Position numbers and translations under genes: made by a program
The notes under the pieces: model-generated
Told to the model about the DNA's origin: nothing
Databases searched by the model: none
What the model saw: only the letters and a program-made list of their open reading frames with translations
Source of the DNA: Polynucleobacter asymbioticus QLW-P1DMWA-1
GTDB lineage: Bacteria; Pseudomonadota; Gammaproteobacteria; Burkholderiales; Burkholderiaceae
Length of the DNA stretch: 64,000 nucleotides
Reading direction: 5' to 3'
Assembly (NCBI RefSeq): GCF_000016345.1
Contig: NC_009379.1
Span: 1,488,001-1,552,000, forward strand
Shown: positions 10,448 to 18,072 of the stretch, piece by piece
Numbering within the stretch: the first letter of the stretch is position 1
Layout: each line of letters opens with the position of its first letter

Positions 10448-11425
10448 ATGTTAAGTCGTACCGCTGATTGTCTTTACTGGATGGCCCGTTACACCGAGCG
10501 CGCAGAAAATACTGCTCGCATGCTGGATGTGAACCATCAAACGTCCCTATTGCCACAACCCACCGAGTTCTTAGAGCAAAGCTGGAAGAAGCTTCTGACT
10601 ATTTCTAAACTAGAAGATGCTTTTCTCAGCCAATATGATGTAGTCAATCGTGAGAATGTATTGGATTTCATGATTTATGAAACTAGCAATCCCTCAAGCA
10701 TCGTTTCTTGCTTATATGCTGCCCGTGAAAATGCGCGCGTCATTCGCGGAAAAATTACTTCAGAAGTTTGGGAAACCCAAAATACAACCTGGCTAGAGCT
10801 ACAACGAATCCTTGAAGCTAGACATCAAGCCGACCCAAGTAGATTACTTGAATGGGTGAAGCATCGTTGCCACCTCTTTAGAGGCGTTATGCATGGCACG
10901 ATGCTGAAAAACGAAGCTTTCTACTTTATTAATATTGGCACCCTGTTAGAGCGTGCCGACAATACCGCACGTATTCTAGAAACTAAGTATGAGGATCAAG
11001 CCTCCCTCAAAGTCTTGAGCTCAAATAAAACCACTGAAGATGGCACCGATGGTGAATTCTTTGATTTTTACCATTGGGCAGCTTTACTTCGCTCTGTTTC
11101 CGCCTTTGAAATTTATCGTCAAATTTATTCTGATCAAGTAACCCCTAAGCAGGTTGCTCAATTGCTCATTTTTAATAAGCAAATGCCTCGCTCATTGGTA
11201 TGTTGTGTGAACGAATTGATCACCTTGATGTCAGAAGTAAAGAATCAACAATCCAAAGAAATCGAGCGTTTACTAGGCAAGCTAAAGGCTAGTTTGGATT
11301 ACTCTGATATTGACGAGGTATTCGAACAAGGCTTGGAAGAGTTCATAGAGGCTTTCTTAGAGCGCATTAACCACATCGCCGATGAGTTCAGTAATGCTTA
11401 TCTCATCCCATTAGCAGTGGCCTAA
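10448..11425 (+). CDS. alpha-E domain protein
   Basis: The 325-residue, mostly helical protein belongs to the alpha-E (DUF403) family. It begins MLSRTADCLYWMARYTERAENTARML, the typical signature, and repeats the theme near residue 170 as GTLLERADNTARILETKYED. Its biochemical activity is unknown. It is nearly always encoded next to a circularly permuted ATP-grasp protein, with which it may form a complex. Here it lies 13 bases after that gene and 18 bases before the transglutaminase gene, clearly in one operon. Confidence 0.88.
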   Translation: MLSRTADCLYWMARYTERAENTARMLDVNHQTSLLPQPTEFLEQSWKKLLTISKLEDAFLSQYDVVNRENVLDFMIYETSNPSSIVSCLYAARENARVIRGKITSEVWETQNTTWLELQRILEARHQADPSRLLEWVKHRCHLFRGVMHGTMLKNEAFYFINIGTLLERADNTARILETKYEDQASLKVLSSNKTTEDGTDGEFFDFYHWAALLRSVSAFEIYRQIYSDQVTPKQVAQLLIFNKQMPRSLVCCVNELITLMSEVKNQQSKEIERLLGKLKASLDYSDIDEVFEQGLEEFIEAFLERINHIADEFSNAYLIPLAVA

Positions 11426-11443
11426 GCGCCTTTAAAAGAATAT

Positions 11444-12241
11444 ATGCACCTAAAAATTCGCCATCGCACTGAATATCGCTATGAAACACCAGTGCGCTAC
11501 TCCATCCAAGAGTTGCGTCTAACGCCTCCTACAACAGCTGGCCAACAAATCGACAAATGGAAAATTGGTACGCCGATTAAAGCATCAAATTCAATTGATA
11601 CGTTTGGCAATGCCTGCAGTGTCTTTGCCCAAGAAACCCCTTACACATCGATGATGATTGAGGCTGAAGGTGAAGTGCATACGCAAGATGCTCATGAATT
11701 CATCGATGATGCAAAAGCAGTTTCACCATACTACCTTTTGCAGCAAACTAATCTCACTGAACCTACAGATGAAATGTTGGAATATTTCTCCTATAGCATT
11801 CCAAAGAAAAATTCAGTTGACCAAGTACTTAAACTTGCTGAGGCAGTTCAAGGCTTAATCGCATACTCTCCTGGCCAAACCAATTTTGCCACCACAGCAG
11901 CCCAGTCTTTTGTTATGAAATCGGGTGTCTGCCAAGATCATGCTCATATTATGTTGGGCTTATGTAGAGCCTCTAATATTCCAGCACGCTATGTCAGCGG
12001 TTATTTCTTTGCAGAAGATTCTCCCAATTTAGCAAGTCATGCTTGGATTGATTTTTGCAGTGATCTAGAAAAGGGTATCTGGACTAGCGTAGACGTCACA
12101 CACGCATGTTTGAGTGACTCTCGCCATATCCGCCTTGCTATTGGTCGAGACTATTACTCAGCCGCTCCAGTTAAAGGAGTGCGCTCAGGCGGTGGCGGTG
12201 AAGAGCTCAGCGCTACCATCTCGATTCAGCAAATTGTGTAA
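11444..12241 (+). CDS. transglutaminase-like cysteine protease family protein
   Basis: The 265-residue protein has an N-terminal beta-rich domain (MHLKIRHRTEYRYETPVRYS) characteristic of bacterial transglutaminase-like proteins. A papain-fold core follows: the nucleophile Cys in KSGVCQDHAHIMLGLCR, the His in SHAWIDF, and an Asp in VDVTHACLSDSRHIRLAIGRD. It ends with the conserved GGGEE segment. Relatives may be peptidases or amide-transferring enzymes. It is the third gene of the ATP-grasp/alpha-E/Anbu operon, where it has been proposed to cleave or transfer peptides made by the ATP-grasp protein. No signal peptide is seen, so it is likely cytoplasmic. Confidence 0.9.
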   Translation: MHLKIRHRTEYRYETPVRYSIQELRLTPPTTAGQQIDKWKIGTPIKASNSIDTFGNACSVFAQETPYTSMMIEAEGEVHTQDAHEFIDDAKAVSPYYLLQQTNLTEPTDEMLEYFSYSIPKKNSVDQVLKLAEAVQGLIAYSPGQTNFATTAAQSFVMKSGVCQDHAHIMLGLCRASNIPARYVSGYFFAEDSPNLASHAWIDFCSDLEKGIWTSVDVTHACLSDSRHIRLAIGRDYYSAAPVKGVRSGGGGEELSATISIQQIV

Positions 12242-12297
12242 GACCCTCTTGGGCAATTAAGCGATAATTCCAAGAAATTATTGGAGAGGGTAAGGGT

Positions 12298-13176
12298 ATG
12301 ACGTACTGTGTTGGGCTATGCCTAAAAGACGGTCTGGTTTTTTTATCAGACACCCGCACTAATGCCGGGGTAGATCAAATTGGCACTTTTAGAAAAATGA
12401 CTTTGTTCCAAAAGGACAAAGATCGCTTCTTTGCTCTGATGAGCGCTGGCAATTTAGCCATTACCCAATCGGTCAAAGAAATTCTTCTTCAAGGTCAGCT
12501 AATTCATGGCAAGAACCTTTGGACGGCCAAAAATTCTTATGAAGCTGCTGTCATCGTTGGGGACGCAATCAAGCAAGTGCATGAACGCGATCATGAAGCG
12601 CTTGAAAAAGCAGGTCTTGATTTCAACTGCAATATGATTTTTGGTGGCCAAGTAAAGGGTGAGAAGCCACGCTTATTCAATATCTACTCAGCTGGGAACT
12701 TCATTGAATCTACCCCAGAGACTTGCTATTTTCAGATTGGTGAGTCCAAGTACGGCAAGCCAATTTTGGATCGCGTACTGAACTTTGATACCCCGCTTAA
12801 TTTGGCCACTAAATGCGCATTAATCTCTATGGACTCCACTTTAAAAAGTAATATTTCGGTGGGTCTGCCATTGGATATGCTGGTTTATGAGAAGGATTCC
12901 CTCAAAGCCACCAAATTGGTGACGCTAGACGATGCCAACCCCTACTTCGCCATGATTCACCGCCTATGGGGCGAGAAACTCCGTGAAGCCTTTAATTCCA
13001 TTGCGGAGCCAAGCTGGAGTGGCGCCAATAAATCTACGGCAATCTCGATGCCTGCCAAAAAAATGGGTGTGGTGCCAGTGAATAAGCCTATTGCAGGTAA
13101 AGTAGTGGCCAAGAAACGTACCACTACTGCTGTTAAAACAAAAAAGAAGCCGGCCTCAAAAACCAGATCTAAATAA
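12298..13176 (+). CDS. Anbu-type proteasome-like peptidase with lysine-rich tail
   Basis: Anbu is an ancestral beta-subunit-like member of the proteasome/HslV family. The sequence starts MTYCVGLCLKDGLVF, so removing Met would expose Thr1. D17 (SDTRTNAGVD) and K32 (TFRKMTLF) of the proteasome-type active site are also present. The core ends around residue 240. About 52 extra residues follow, with 15 Lys or Arg and no acidic residue (for example AKKRTTTAVKTKKKPASK), which I do not expect in a typical Anbu of about 240 residues. The tail could bind nucleic acid or acidic partners. A strong Shine-Dalgarno region (GGAGAGGGTAAGGGT) directly precedes the ATG. It is the last gene of the operon. Activity has been hard to show for Anbu proteins. 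Confidence 0.9.
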   Translation: MTYCVGLCLKDGLVFLSDTRTNAGVDQIGTFRKMTLFQKDKDRFFALMSAGNLAITQSVKEILLQGQLIHGKNLWTAKNSYEAAVIVGDAIKQVHERDHEALEKAGLDFNCNMIFGGQVKGEKPRLFNIYSAGNFIESTPETCYFQIGESKYGKPILDRVLNFDTPLNLATKCALISMDSTLKSNISVGLPLDMLVYEKDSLKATKLVTLDDANPYFAMIHRLWGEKLREAFNSIAEPSWSGANKSTAISMPAKKMGVVPVNKPIAGKVVAKKRTTTAVKTKKKPASKTRSK

Positions 13177-13217
13177 GTCACTCAATAGAAGCTTCATCAA
13201 AAGCAAAAGGCCTAGAG

Positions 13218-13220
13218 ATA
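13218..13220. repeat. left copy of the 3-base target duplication (ATA)
   Basis: ATA directly precedes the left inverted repeat and is matched by ATA at 14667-14669 directly after the right inverted repeat. A 3-base direct repeat fits the IS3 family, which makes 3 to 5 base duplications. At this length a chance match is possible, but the restored terminator hairpin supports it. Confidence 0.75.
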
Positions 13221-13244
13221 TGAACTGCACCCCAAAAGTTGGAC
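13221..13244 (+). repeat. left terminal inverted repeat of the IS
   Basis: It starts TGAACTGCACCCCAAAAG and matches the reverse complement of the right end (14643-14666) at 22 of 24 positions. The two differences are adjacent (CA versus AC at positions 8-9). Confidence 0.93.
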
Positions 13245-13271
13245 ATCCGTCCAACCTAATCAGGTGCAGTT
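13223..13271 (+). promoter_or_regulatory. nested hairpin at the IS left end covering the orfA ribosome binding site
   Basis: Outer arms AACTGCACC (13223-13231) and GGTGCAGTT (13263-13271) are perfect complements. Inside them, GTTGGAC (13238-13244) and GTCCAAC (13249-13255) form a second perfect stem. The likely Shine-Dalgarno sequence AGGTG (13262-13266), 8 bases before the orfA ATG, is almost wholly inside the outer arm. A transcript entering from outside the element would hide this site, while one starting inside the left end would lack the 5' arm. Such protection from read-through is known for IS10 and IS50. Its use here is an inference. Confidence 0.65.
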
Positions 13272-13274
13272 TTC

Positions 13275-13808
13275 ATGTCCAAATATAGCAAAGAGTTCAA
13301 GTTAACAGTCATACAGCATTATCTCTCCGGTAAGGGTGGCTTTAAAAACATTGGGGATCAATTTGGCGTTAAATACGCTTATGTGCGCAAATGGGTTCAT
13401 GCTTTTAAGGCTCACGGTCAAAAGAGTTTGAATAAAAGTGCCATCCAGTACTCCAGTATTTTTAAGTTATCCGTCTTGCAGCACATGGAACAACATCAGC
13501 TCTCGGTGAACCAAGCGGCAACCCACTTCAATATCCCAGCACCAAGCTCAGTACTAGCATGGCAACGCCTCTACAATGAAGGTGGTATTACAGCCCTAGA
13601 ACCAAAACCCAAGGGACGGCCACCCATGTCAAAACCTAGCGATATTAAGGCCTTGCTTGCCAAGCCCTTAACCTCACTTACGCATGAAGAGTTACTGCGC
13701 AAAGCGCAGTATTTGGAAGTGGAGAACGCTTACCTAAAAAAGCTCGAAGCCTTAGCCCAGCAAAAGCACTTGGCAAGCAAGAACAAGCCCAAGTCATCAC
13801 TGAGTTAA
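13275..13808 (+). CDS. IS150-group transposase OrfA (InsJ-like DNA-binding subunit)
   Basis: The 177-residue protein has two helix-turn-helix domains: YSKEFKLTVIQHYLSGKGG to VRKWVHAFKAHG, and SIFKLSVLQHMEQHQLSVNQAA to VLAWQRLYNEGG. A leucine zipper, LLRKAQYLEVENAYLKKLEA, follows near the end. This layout matches InsJ of IS150. OrfA binds the element ends and can act as a regulator. A -1 shift at 13736-13742 removes its last 21 residues and fuses it to OrfB. The ATG at 13275 follows AGGTG by 8 bases. Without the shift the frame ends with TAA at 13806-13808. Confidence 0.93.
   Translation: MSKYSKEFKLTVIQHYLSGKGGFKNIGDQFGVKYAYVRKWVHAFKAHGQKSLNKSAIQYSSIFKLSVLQHMEQHQLSVNQAATHFNIPAPSSVLAWQRLYNEGGITALEPKPKGRPPMSKPSDIKALLAKPLTSLTHEELLRKAQYLEVENAYLKKLEALAQQKHLASKNKPKSSLS
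13736..13742 (+). other. programmed -1 ribosomal frameshift site, A AAA AAG
   Basis: In the orfA frame the codons read CTA AAA AAG, giving the slippery heptamer A AAA AAG. A -1 slip continues from base 13742 (GCT CGA AGC) in the OrfB frame with no stop up to 14635. A Shine-Dalgarno-like GGAG at 13721-13724 lies 11 bases upstream, close to the distance that stimulates slippage in dnaX. The fusion protein would be about 453 residues (13275-13742 joined to 13742-14635). Confidence 0.85.
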
Positions 13809-13822
13809 GGCAACACCATCCA

Positions 13823-14635
13823 TTGCAAGTTATTTTGCTGGCAGCCCAAATGCCTAAAAGCGTGTATTACTACTGGCAAAAAGCCAGTAGTAATACTGAC
13901 CCCCATGCCAATGCCAAGATCGAGATCAAGGCCATCTTCAATACCCATCAGGGTCGCTATGGCTACCGGCGAGTCCATTTAGAGCTTCGCAATCGGGGGC
14001 AATACCTCAATCACAAGACAGTACAAAAGCTCATGGGGCAACTTGGACTCAGGTCTATGGTTAGGCCTAAGCGCTATCAGTCCTACAAAGGAGGGGTTGG
14101 TAAGGCGGCCCCCAATTTGCTAGAGCGCAACTTTAGAGCAAGTAAACCGAATCAAAAATGGGTCACTGATGTAACGGAGTTCAGCATCAGGGGGCAAAAG
14201 GTCTATCTCTCACCCATCCTAGACCTTTATAACCAAGAGATCATCTCGTATGAGATTGGTGATCGGCCTCAACTGAGTATGGTGACTACCATGCTTAGCA
14301 GCGCTTTTAAACATCTCAAGCAGGCTGATAAGCCGATGCTGCACTCAGACCAGGGCTGGCAATATCAGATGGGGTTTTATCAACAAGCCTTAAAGAAACA
14401 AGGTGTTACTCAAAGCATGTCTAGAAAAGGTAATTGCTTAGATAACGCCGTGATGGAGAACTGGTTTGGGATTATGAAAACCGAGTTCTTCTATCCGAAG
14501 AGGTTTGAGACTATTGAATCATTTAAACAAGGGCTGCATGAATATATCCACTACTACAACCATGATCGGATCAAACAAAAACTAAAAGGATTGAGTCCGG
14601 TGCAATACCGAACTCAATCCCTCGTGCTAACCTAG
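13823..14635 (+). CDS. IS150-group transposase OrfB (DDE integrase domain)
   Basis: This frame encodes the catalytic half of the transposase. The catalytic acids are the Asp in WVTDVTEF, the Asp in LHSDQGWQYQ and the Glu in AVMENWFGIMKTEFF. The HHH-type segment (IFNTHQGRYGYRRVHLEL) lies near the start. The first possible independent start is a TTG at 13823. The frame is open back to the frameshift site at 13742, and the residues encoded in between (QAQVITELRQHHPLQVILLA) match the family, so the protein is mainly made as the OrfAB fusion. The right inverted repeat begins 7 bases after the stop. Confidence 0.93.
   Translation: MQVILLAAQMPKSVYYYWQKASSNTDPHANAKIEIKAIFNTHQGRYGYRRVHLELRNRGQYLNHKTVQKLMGQLGLRSMVRPKRYQSYKGGVGKAAPNLLERNFRASKPNQKWVTDVTEFSIRGQKVYLSPILDLYNQEIISYEIGDRPQLSMVTTMLSSAFKHLKQADKPMLHSDQGWQYQMGFYQQALKKQGVTQSMSRKGNCLDNAVMENWFGIMKTEFFYPKRFETIESFKQGLHEYIHYYNHDRIKQKLKGLSPVQYRTQSLVLT
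14588..14620 (+). other. strong hairpin inside the 3' end of orfB
   Basis: GGATTGAGT (14588-14596) and ACTCAATCC (14612-14620) pair perfectly. Inside, CGGT and ACCG pair around a 5-base loop, with a single C/A mismatch between the two stems. No T run follows, so it is not a normal terminator. It may stabilise the mRNA or block transcription or translation entering from outside. The role is inference. Confidence 0.5.
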
Positions 14636-14642
14636 CTAAACC

Positions 14643-14666
14643 GTCCAACTTTTGGGGGTCAGTTCA
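14643..14666 (-). repeat. right terminal inverted repeat of the IS
   Basis: It reads GTCCAACTTTTGGGGG onward and ends CAGTTCA. Its reverse complement matches the left repeat at 22 of 24 positions. The ATA duplication follows at 14667-14669. Confidence 0.93.
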
Positions 14667-14718
14667 ATAATCTAGGCCTTTTTATTTACTACTGGCAATA
14701 CTTATAGCGCGTACTACT

Positions 14719-17124
14719 TTAAGCTTTTAAGCTCTTACCTAACATTTCCCATGTAGCAACAACGCTATCTGGGTTGAGTGAGATAGAAGTAATACCTTTC
14801 TCTACCAACCAGCGTGCAAAGTCAGGATGGTCGGAAGGGCCTTGGCCGCAGATACCGACATATTTGTTTTGCTTACGGCAAGCATCGATTGAGCGGGCAA
14901 TCATGAATTCAACCGCTGGATCACGTTCATCAAAATCAATTGCGAGCAGCTCCATACCGGAGTCACGATCAAGACCTAATGTTAATTGAGTCATGTCGTT
15001 CGAACCAATAGAGAATCCATCAAAATACTCAAGGAACTGATCAGCCAAAATTGCATTGGATGGGATTTCGCACATCATGATCAGGCGCAAACCATTCACG
15101 CCACGCTTTAAGCCGAACTTTTCCATCATATTAATGACGCGCTCAGCCTGCTTAGTGGTCCGTACAAAAGGAACCATGATTTCAACGTTGTCCAAGCCCA
15201 TATCTTCACGTACACGCTTCATTGCTGCGCACTCTAGGGCAAAGGCTTCACCGAACTCTTCAGACACATAACGAGACGCGCCACGGAAACCCAGCATTGG
15301 ATTCTCTTCATCTGGCTCGTAGCGTGATCCGCCAATCAGCTTCTTGTACTCATTTGACTTAAAGTCAGATAAACGGACGATCACCGGTTTTGGATAAAAA
15401 GCAGCGGCAATGGTTGCTACACCCTCAACCAATTTATCTTCATAAAACTGACGTGGACTTGCATAACCACGAGCAACGCTTTCAACCGCACGCTTGAGAT
15501 CGGGATCAATATTAGGATACTCAAGCACTGCACGTGGATGCACGCCAATATAGTTATTGATAATGAACTCTAGACGCGCCAATCCAACACCTGCATTTGG
15601 AATTTGGCAGAAATCAAAAGCCAGCTGAGGATTACCAATATTCATGGTGATCTTGACTGGAATCTCTGGCAATACGCCACGAGATACTTCAGTGACTTCA
15701 GTTTCGATCAAACCATCATAGATATGGCCTTCATCACCTTCCGCGCAAGAAACAGTTACCACCATGCCATCTTGTAAATGTTCAGTTGCATCGCCACAAC
15801 CAACTACTGCTGGTACACCTAATTCACGGGCAATGATCGCCGCGTGGCAAGTACGACCACCGCGATTGGTTACGATTGCGGAAGCGCGCTTCATCACTGG
15901 CTCCCAGTTAGGATCAGTCATATCAGCCACCAACACATCGCCAGGCTGTACACGATCCATTTCACTTGGGTCGCGAATGATGCGAACAGGGCCGGCGCCA
16001 ATTTTTTGACCAATCGCACGACCCTTGGCCAACACTTTAGAGCTACCTTTGAGCTTGTAACGCATTTCTACTTGGCCAGCTGCTTGACTCTTAACAGTCT
16101 CTGGACGTGCTTGAAGAATATAAATACGGCCATCCTGGCCATCCTTACCCCATTCGATATCCATTGGACGACCGTAGTGCTTTTCGATAATGACAGCGTA
16201 TTTAGCTAACTCAGTAATGTCGTCATCTTCCAATGAGAAGCGATTGCGTTTTTCTGGTGTGACATCTACTGTTTGCACTTTTTCAGCGGAACCCTTTGGC
16301 GCAAATTGCATCTGAATTAATTTAGAGCCTAAAGCACGGCGAATAATTGCCTTTTTACCTTGAGCTAATGTCGTTTTAAAGACATAGAATTCATCAGGAT
16401 TCACTGCGCCCTGCACCACTGTCTCACCTAAACCATAGCTAGAGGTAATAAAGACAACATCTTCAAAGCCAGACTCAGTATCCAAAGTAAACATCACGCC
16501 CGCTGCCCCCAGATCGGAGCGCACCATCCGCTGAATACCAGCAGATAAGGCTACTTCAGCGTGGGCAAAACCTTTATGGACGCGATAAGAAATTGCACGG
16601 TCGTTATAAAGTGAGGCAAACACTTCGCGAATTTTCTTGAGAACATCATCAATGCCCTCAACATTCAAGAATGTTTCTTGTTGGCCAGCAAAAGAAGCGT
16701 CCGGCAAATCTTCGGCAGTTGCTGAAGAGCGCACTGCGAATGAGCCTTTGCCTGAATCATCTAGTACAGCAAATGCTTTACGAATTTCTTCATCAAGCTT
16801 AGGCTGAAAGGGGGCAGTTTCAATCCAATTTCGGATCTCAGCTCCAGCCTGAGCCAAAGCGCGAACATCATCAATATTGAGACCTTCTAAACGCTGTTGA
16901 ATGCGCTCAGTCAGATTATTGTGTTTTAAGAAATCACGGAATGCTAAGGAAGTGGTTGCAAAACCAGTTGGTACACGAACACCAGTGGAAGCCAACTGAG
17001 AAATCATTTCGCCTAAAGAAGCATTCTTACCGCCAACTGATTCAACATCAGTCATTCGGAGTTGTTCAAAAGGCAAAACATAGGCATCTGCCACGCTACT
17101 ATTTTGTTGCTGTTGGTTGGACAT
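14719..17124 (-). CDS. ppsA: phosphoenolpyruvate synthase (pyruvate, water dikinase)
   Basis: PpsA makes phosphoenolpyruvate from pyruvate and ATP for gluconeogenesis. The 801-residue protein is full length. The N-terminal pyruvate phosphate dikinase ATP-binding domain includes [13 protein letters not shown] and the [20 protein letters not shown] loop (residues about 129-148). The swivelling domain has [10 protein letters not shown] with the phospho-acceptor H427 and the regulatory T425. The C-terminal PEP-binding TIM barrel ends with the catalytic Cys in [11 protein letters not shown]. It is divergent from ppsR with 106 bases between. Its downstream terminator has been split by the insertion sequence. 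Confidence 0.97.
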   Translation of the reverse strand: MSNQQQQNSSVADAYVLPFEQLRMTDVESVGGKNASLGEMISQLASTGVRVPTGFATTSLAFRDFLKHNNLTERIQQRLEGLNIDDVRALAQAGAEIRNWIETAPFQPKLDEEIRKAFAVLDDSGKGSFAVRSSATAEDLPDASFAGQQETFLNVEGIDDVLKKIREVFASLYNDRAISYRVHKGFAHAEVALSAGIQRMVRSDLGAAGVMFTLDTESGFEDVVFITSSYGLGETVVQGAVNPDEFYVFKTTLAQGKKAIIRRALGSKLIQMQFAPKGSAEKVQTVDVTPEKRNRFSLEDDDITELAKYAVIIEKHYGRPMDIEWGKDGQDGRIYILQARPETVKSQAAGQVEMRYKLKGSSKVLAKGRAIGQKIGAGPVRIIRDPSEMDRVQPGDVLVADMTDPNWEPVMKRASAIVTNRGGRTCHAAIIARELGVPAVVGCGDATEHLQDGMVVTVSCAEGDEGHIYDGLIETEVTEVSRGVLPEIPVKITMNIGNPQLAFDFCQIPNAGVGLARLEFIINNYIGVHPRAVLEYPNIDPDLKRAVESVARGYASPRQFYEDKLVEGVATIAAAFYPKPVIVRLSDFKSNEYKKLIGGSRYEPDEENPMLGFRGASRYVSEEFGEAFALECAAMKRVREDMGLDNVEIMVPFVRTTKQAERVINMMEKFGLKRGVNGLRLIMMCEIPSNAILADQFLEYFDGFSIGSNDMTQLTLGLDRDSGMELLAIDFDERDPAVEFMIARSIDACRKQNKYVGICGQGPSDHPDFARWLVEKGITSISLNPDSVVATWEMLGKSLKA

Positions 17125-17230
17125 AAAATACTCTCAAAAGATAAGGAAACTGGTCTAGCGGCCACATAAAATGGGGCATACTTTAATATGATTCTATTGT
17201 AGTGCTGACCCCAACTTTTAGGCCAAATCG

Positions 17231-18058
17231 ATGTCTACTGAAACCCGCATTGTTTTTATCGTCTCTGATGGCACCGGCATCACGGCCGAGAACTTCAGTC
17301 AGTCGATTTTGGCTCAATTTGAGGCCACTTTTAAGCACATTCGTGTACCTTTTGTGGATAGCGTTGATAAGGCGCATGACGCAGTCAAAAGCATCAACCA
17401 AGCGGCCGGTAACTATGGGGGGCAACCTATTGTTTTCACAACTTTGGTGAATTCTGAGCTCAATGCCATAGTCGCTAAGGCCAACGGGCTCATTTTGGAT
17501 ATGTTCCAGACCTTTGTAGCGCCTTTAGAGGCCGCCCTGGGTATGAAATCCACCCATGCCATGAACCGCCTTCACCATAATGCCGACACTGAGGCCTATA
17601 AAAACCGTATCGAGGCTATTAACTATTCACTAGCCCATGATGACGGTCAATCCAATCAAAACCTGGCTGAGGCAGATGTCATTTTGGTTGGTATTTCACG
17701 GGTTGGCAAAACCCCAACTAGCCTTTATTTGGCAATGCAATATGGATTAAAAGCCGCCAATTACCCCCTCATTCCCGAGGACTTTGAACGCGGGCAGCTA
17801 CCAAAAGATTTAATCCCTTATCGCCAGAAAATCTTTGGCCTGATGATTGATGCAGAACGTCTCTCGGAGATTCGCAATGAGCGCAGACCGGGCAGTAATT
17901 ACGCTAAATTAGAAAACTGTCGCTATGAAATTAATGAAGCCACTGCGATGATGAAAAAGCAATCTATTCCATGGGTGCTCACTACTAGCAAATCCATTGA
18001 AGAAATTGCCACCACCGTGCTTCAAGCGATCAAGTCAGACAGAACCATCCTAGGATAG
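17231..18058 (+). CDS. ppsR: PEP synthase regulatory protein (kinase/pyrophosphorylase)
   Basis: This DUF299 protein inactivates PpsA by ADP-dependent phosphorylation of a Thr and reactivates it by phosphate-dependent removal. The 275-residue protein begins IVFIVSDGTGITAENFSQSI, a family signature. It carries the P-loop GISRVGKT at about 154-161, followed by TPTSLYLAMQYGLKAANYPL. Its target residue in the neighbouring PpsA would be T425, two residues before the catalytic histidine. The divergent pairing with ppsA supports the assignment. It converges with the lipase-like gene, with 14 bases between the stops. Confidence 0.95.
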   Translation: MSTETRIVFIVSDGTGITAENFSQSILAQFEATFKHIRVPFVDSVDKAHDAVKSINQAAGNYGGQPIVFTTLVNSELNAIVAKANGLILDMFQTFVAPLEAALGMKSTHAMNRLHHNADTEAYKNRIEAINYSLAHDDGQSNQNLAEADVILVGISRVGKTPTSLYLAMQYGLKAANYPLIPEDFERGQLPKDLIPYRQKIFGLMIDAERLSEIRNERRPGSNYAKLENCRYEINEATAMMKKQSIPWVLTTSKSIEEIATTVLQAIKSDRTILG

Positions 18059-18072
18059 GAAGATTGGCGCAT

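Larger units (their letters stand above)
13221..14666 (+). mobile_element. complete IS3-family insertion sequence, IS150 group
   Basis: The element is 1446 bases long, begins TG and ends CA, has 24-base terminal inverted repeats matching at 22 positions, and is flanked by ATA on both sides. It carries the two overlapping frames of an IS3-family element: OrfA with two helix-turn-helix units and a leucine zipper, and OrfB with a DDE catalytic core. They are joined by a -1 frameshift at an A AAA AAG heptamer. All parts needed for transposition look intact, so it is probably active or recently arrived. It lies between the Anbu gene and ppsA. Only one copy is in the window. Confidence 0.95.
13205..14683. 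terminator. ancestral bidirectional terminator, now split by the insertion sequence
   Basis: The left arm AAAAGGCCTAGA (13205-13216) and the right arm TCTAGGCCTTTT (14671-14682, then one more T) are perfect reverse complements of 12 bases. If the insertion and one copy of its ATA duplication are removed, they are separated by just GATAA. That makes a standard intrinsic terminator hairpin with A and T runs on both sides, suited to the convergent Anbu operon and ppsA. The insertion landed in the loop, so neither strand now has a contiguous hairpin. Confidence 0.85.
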
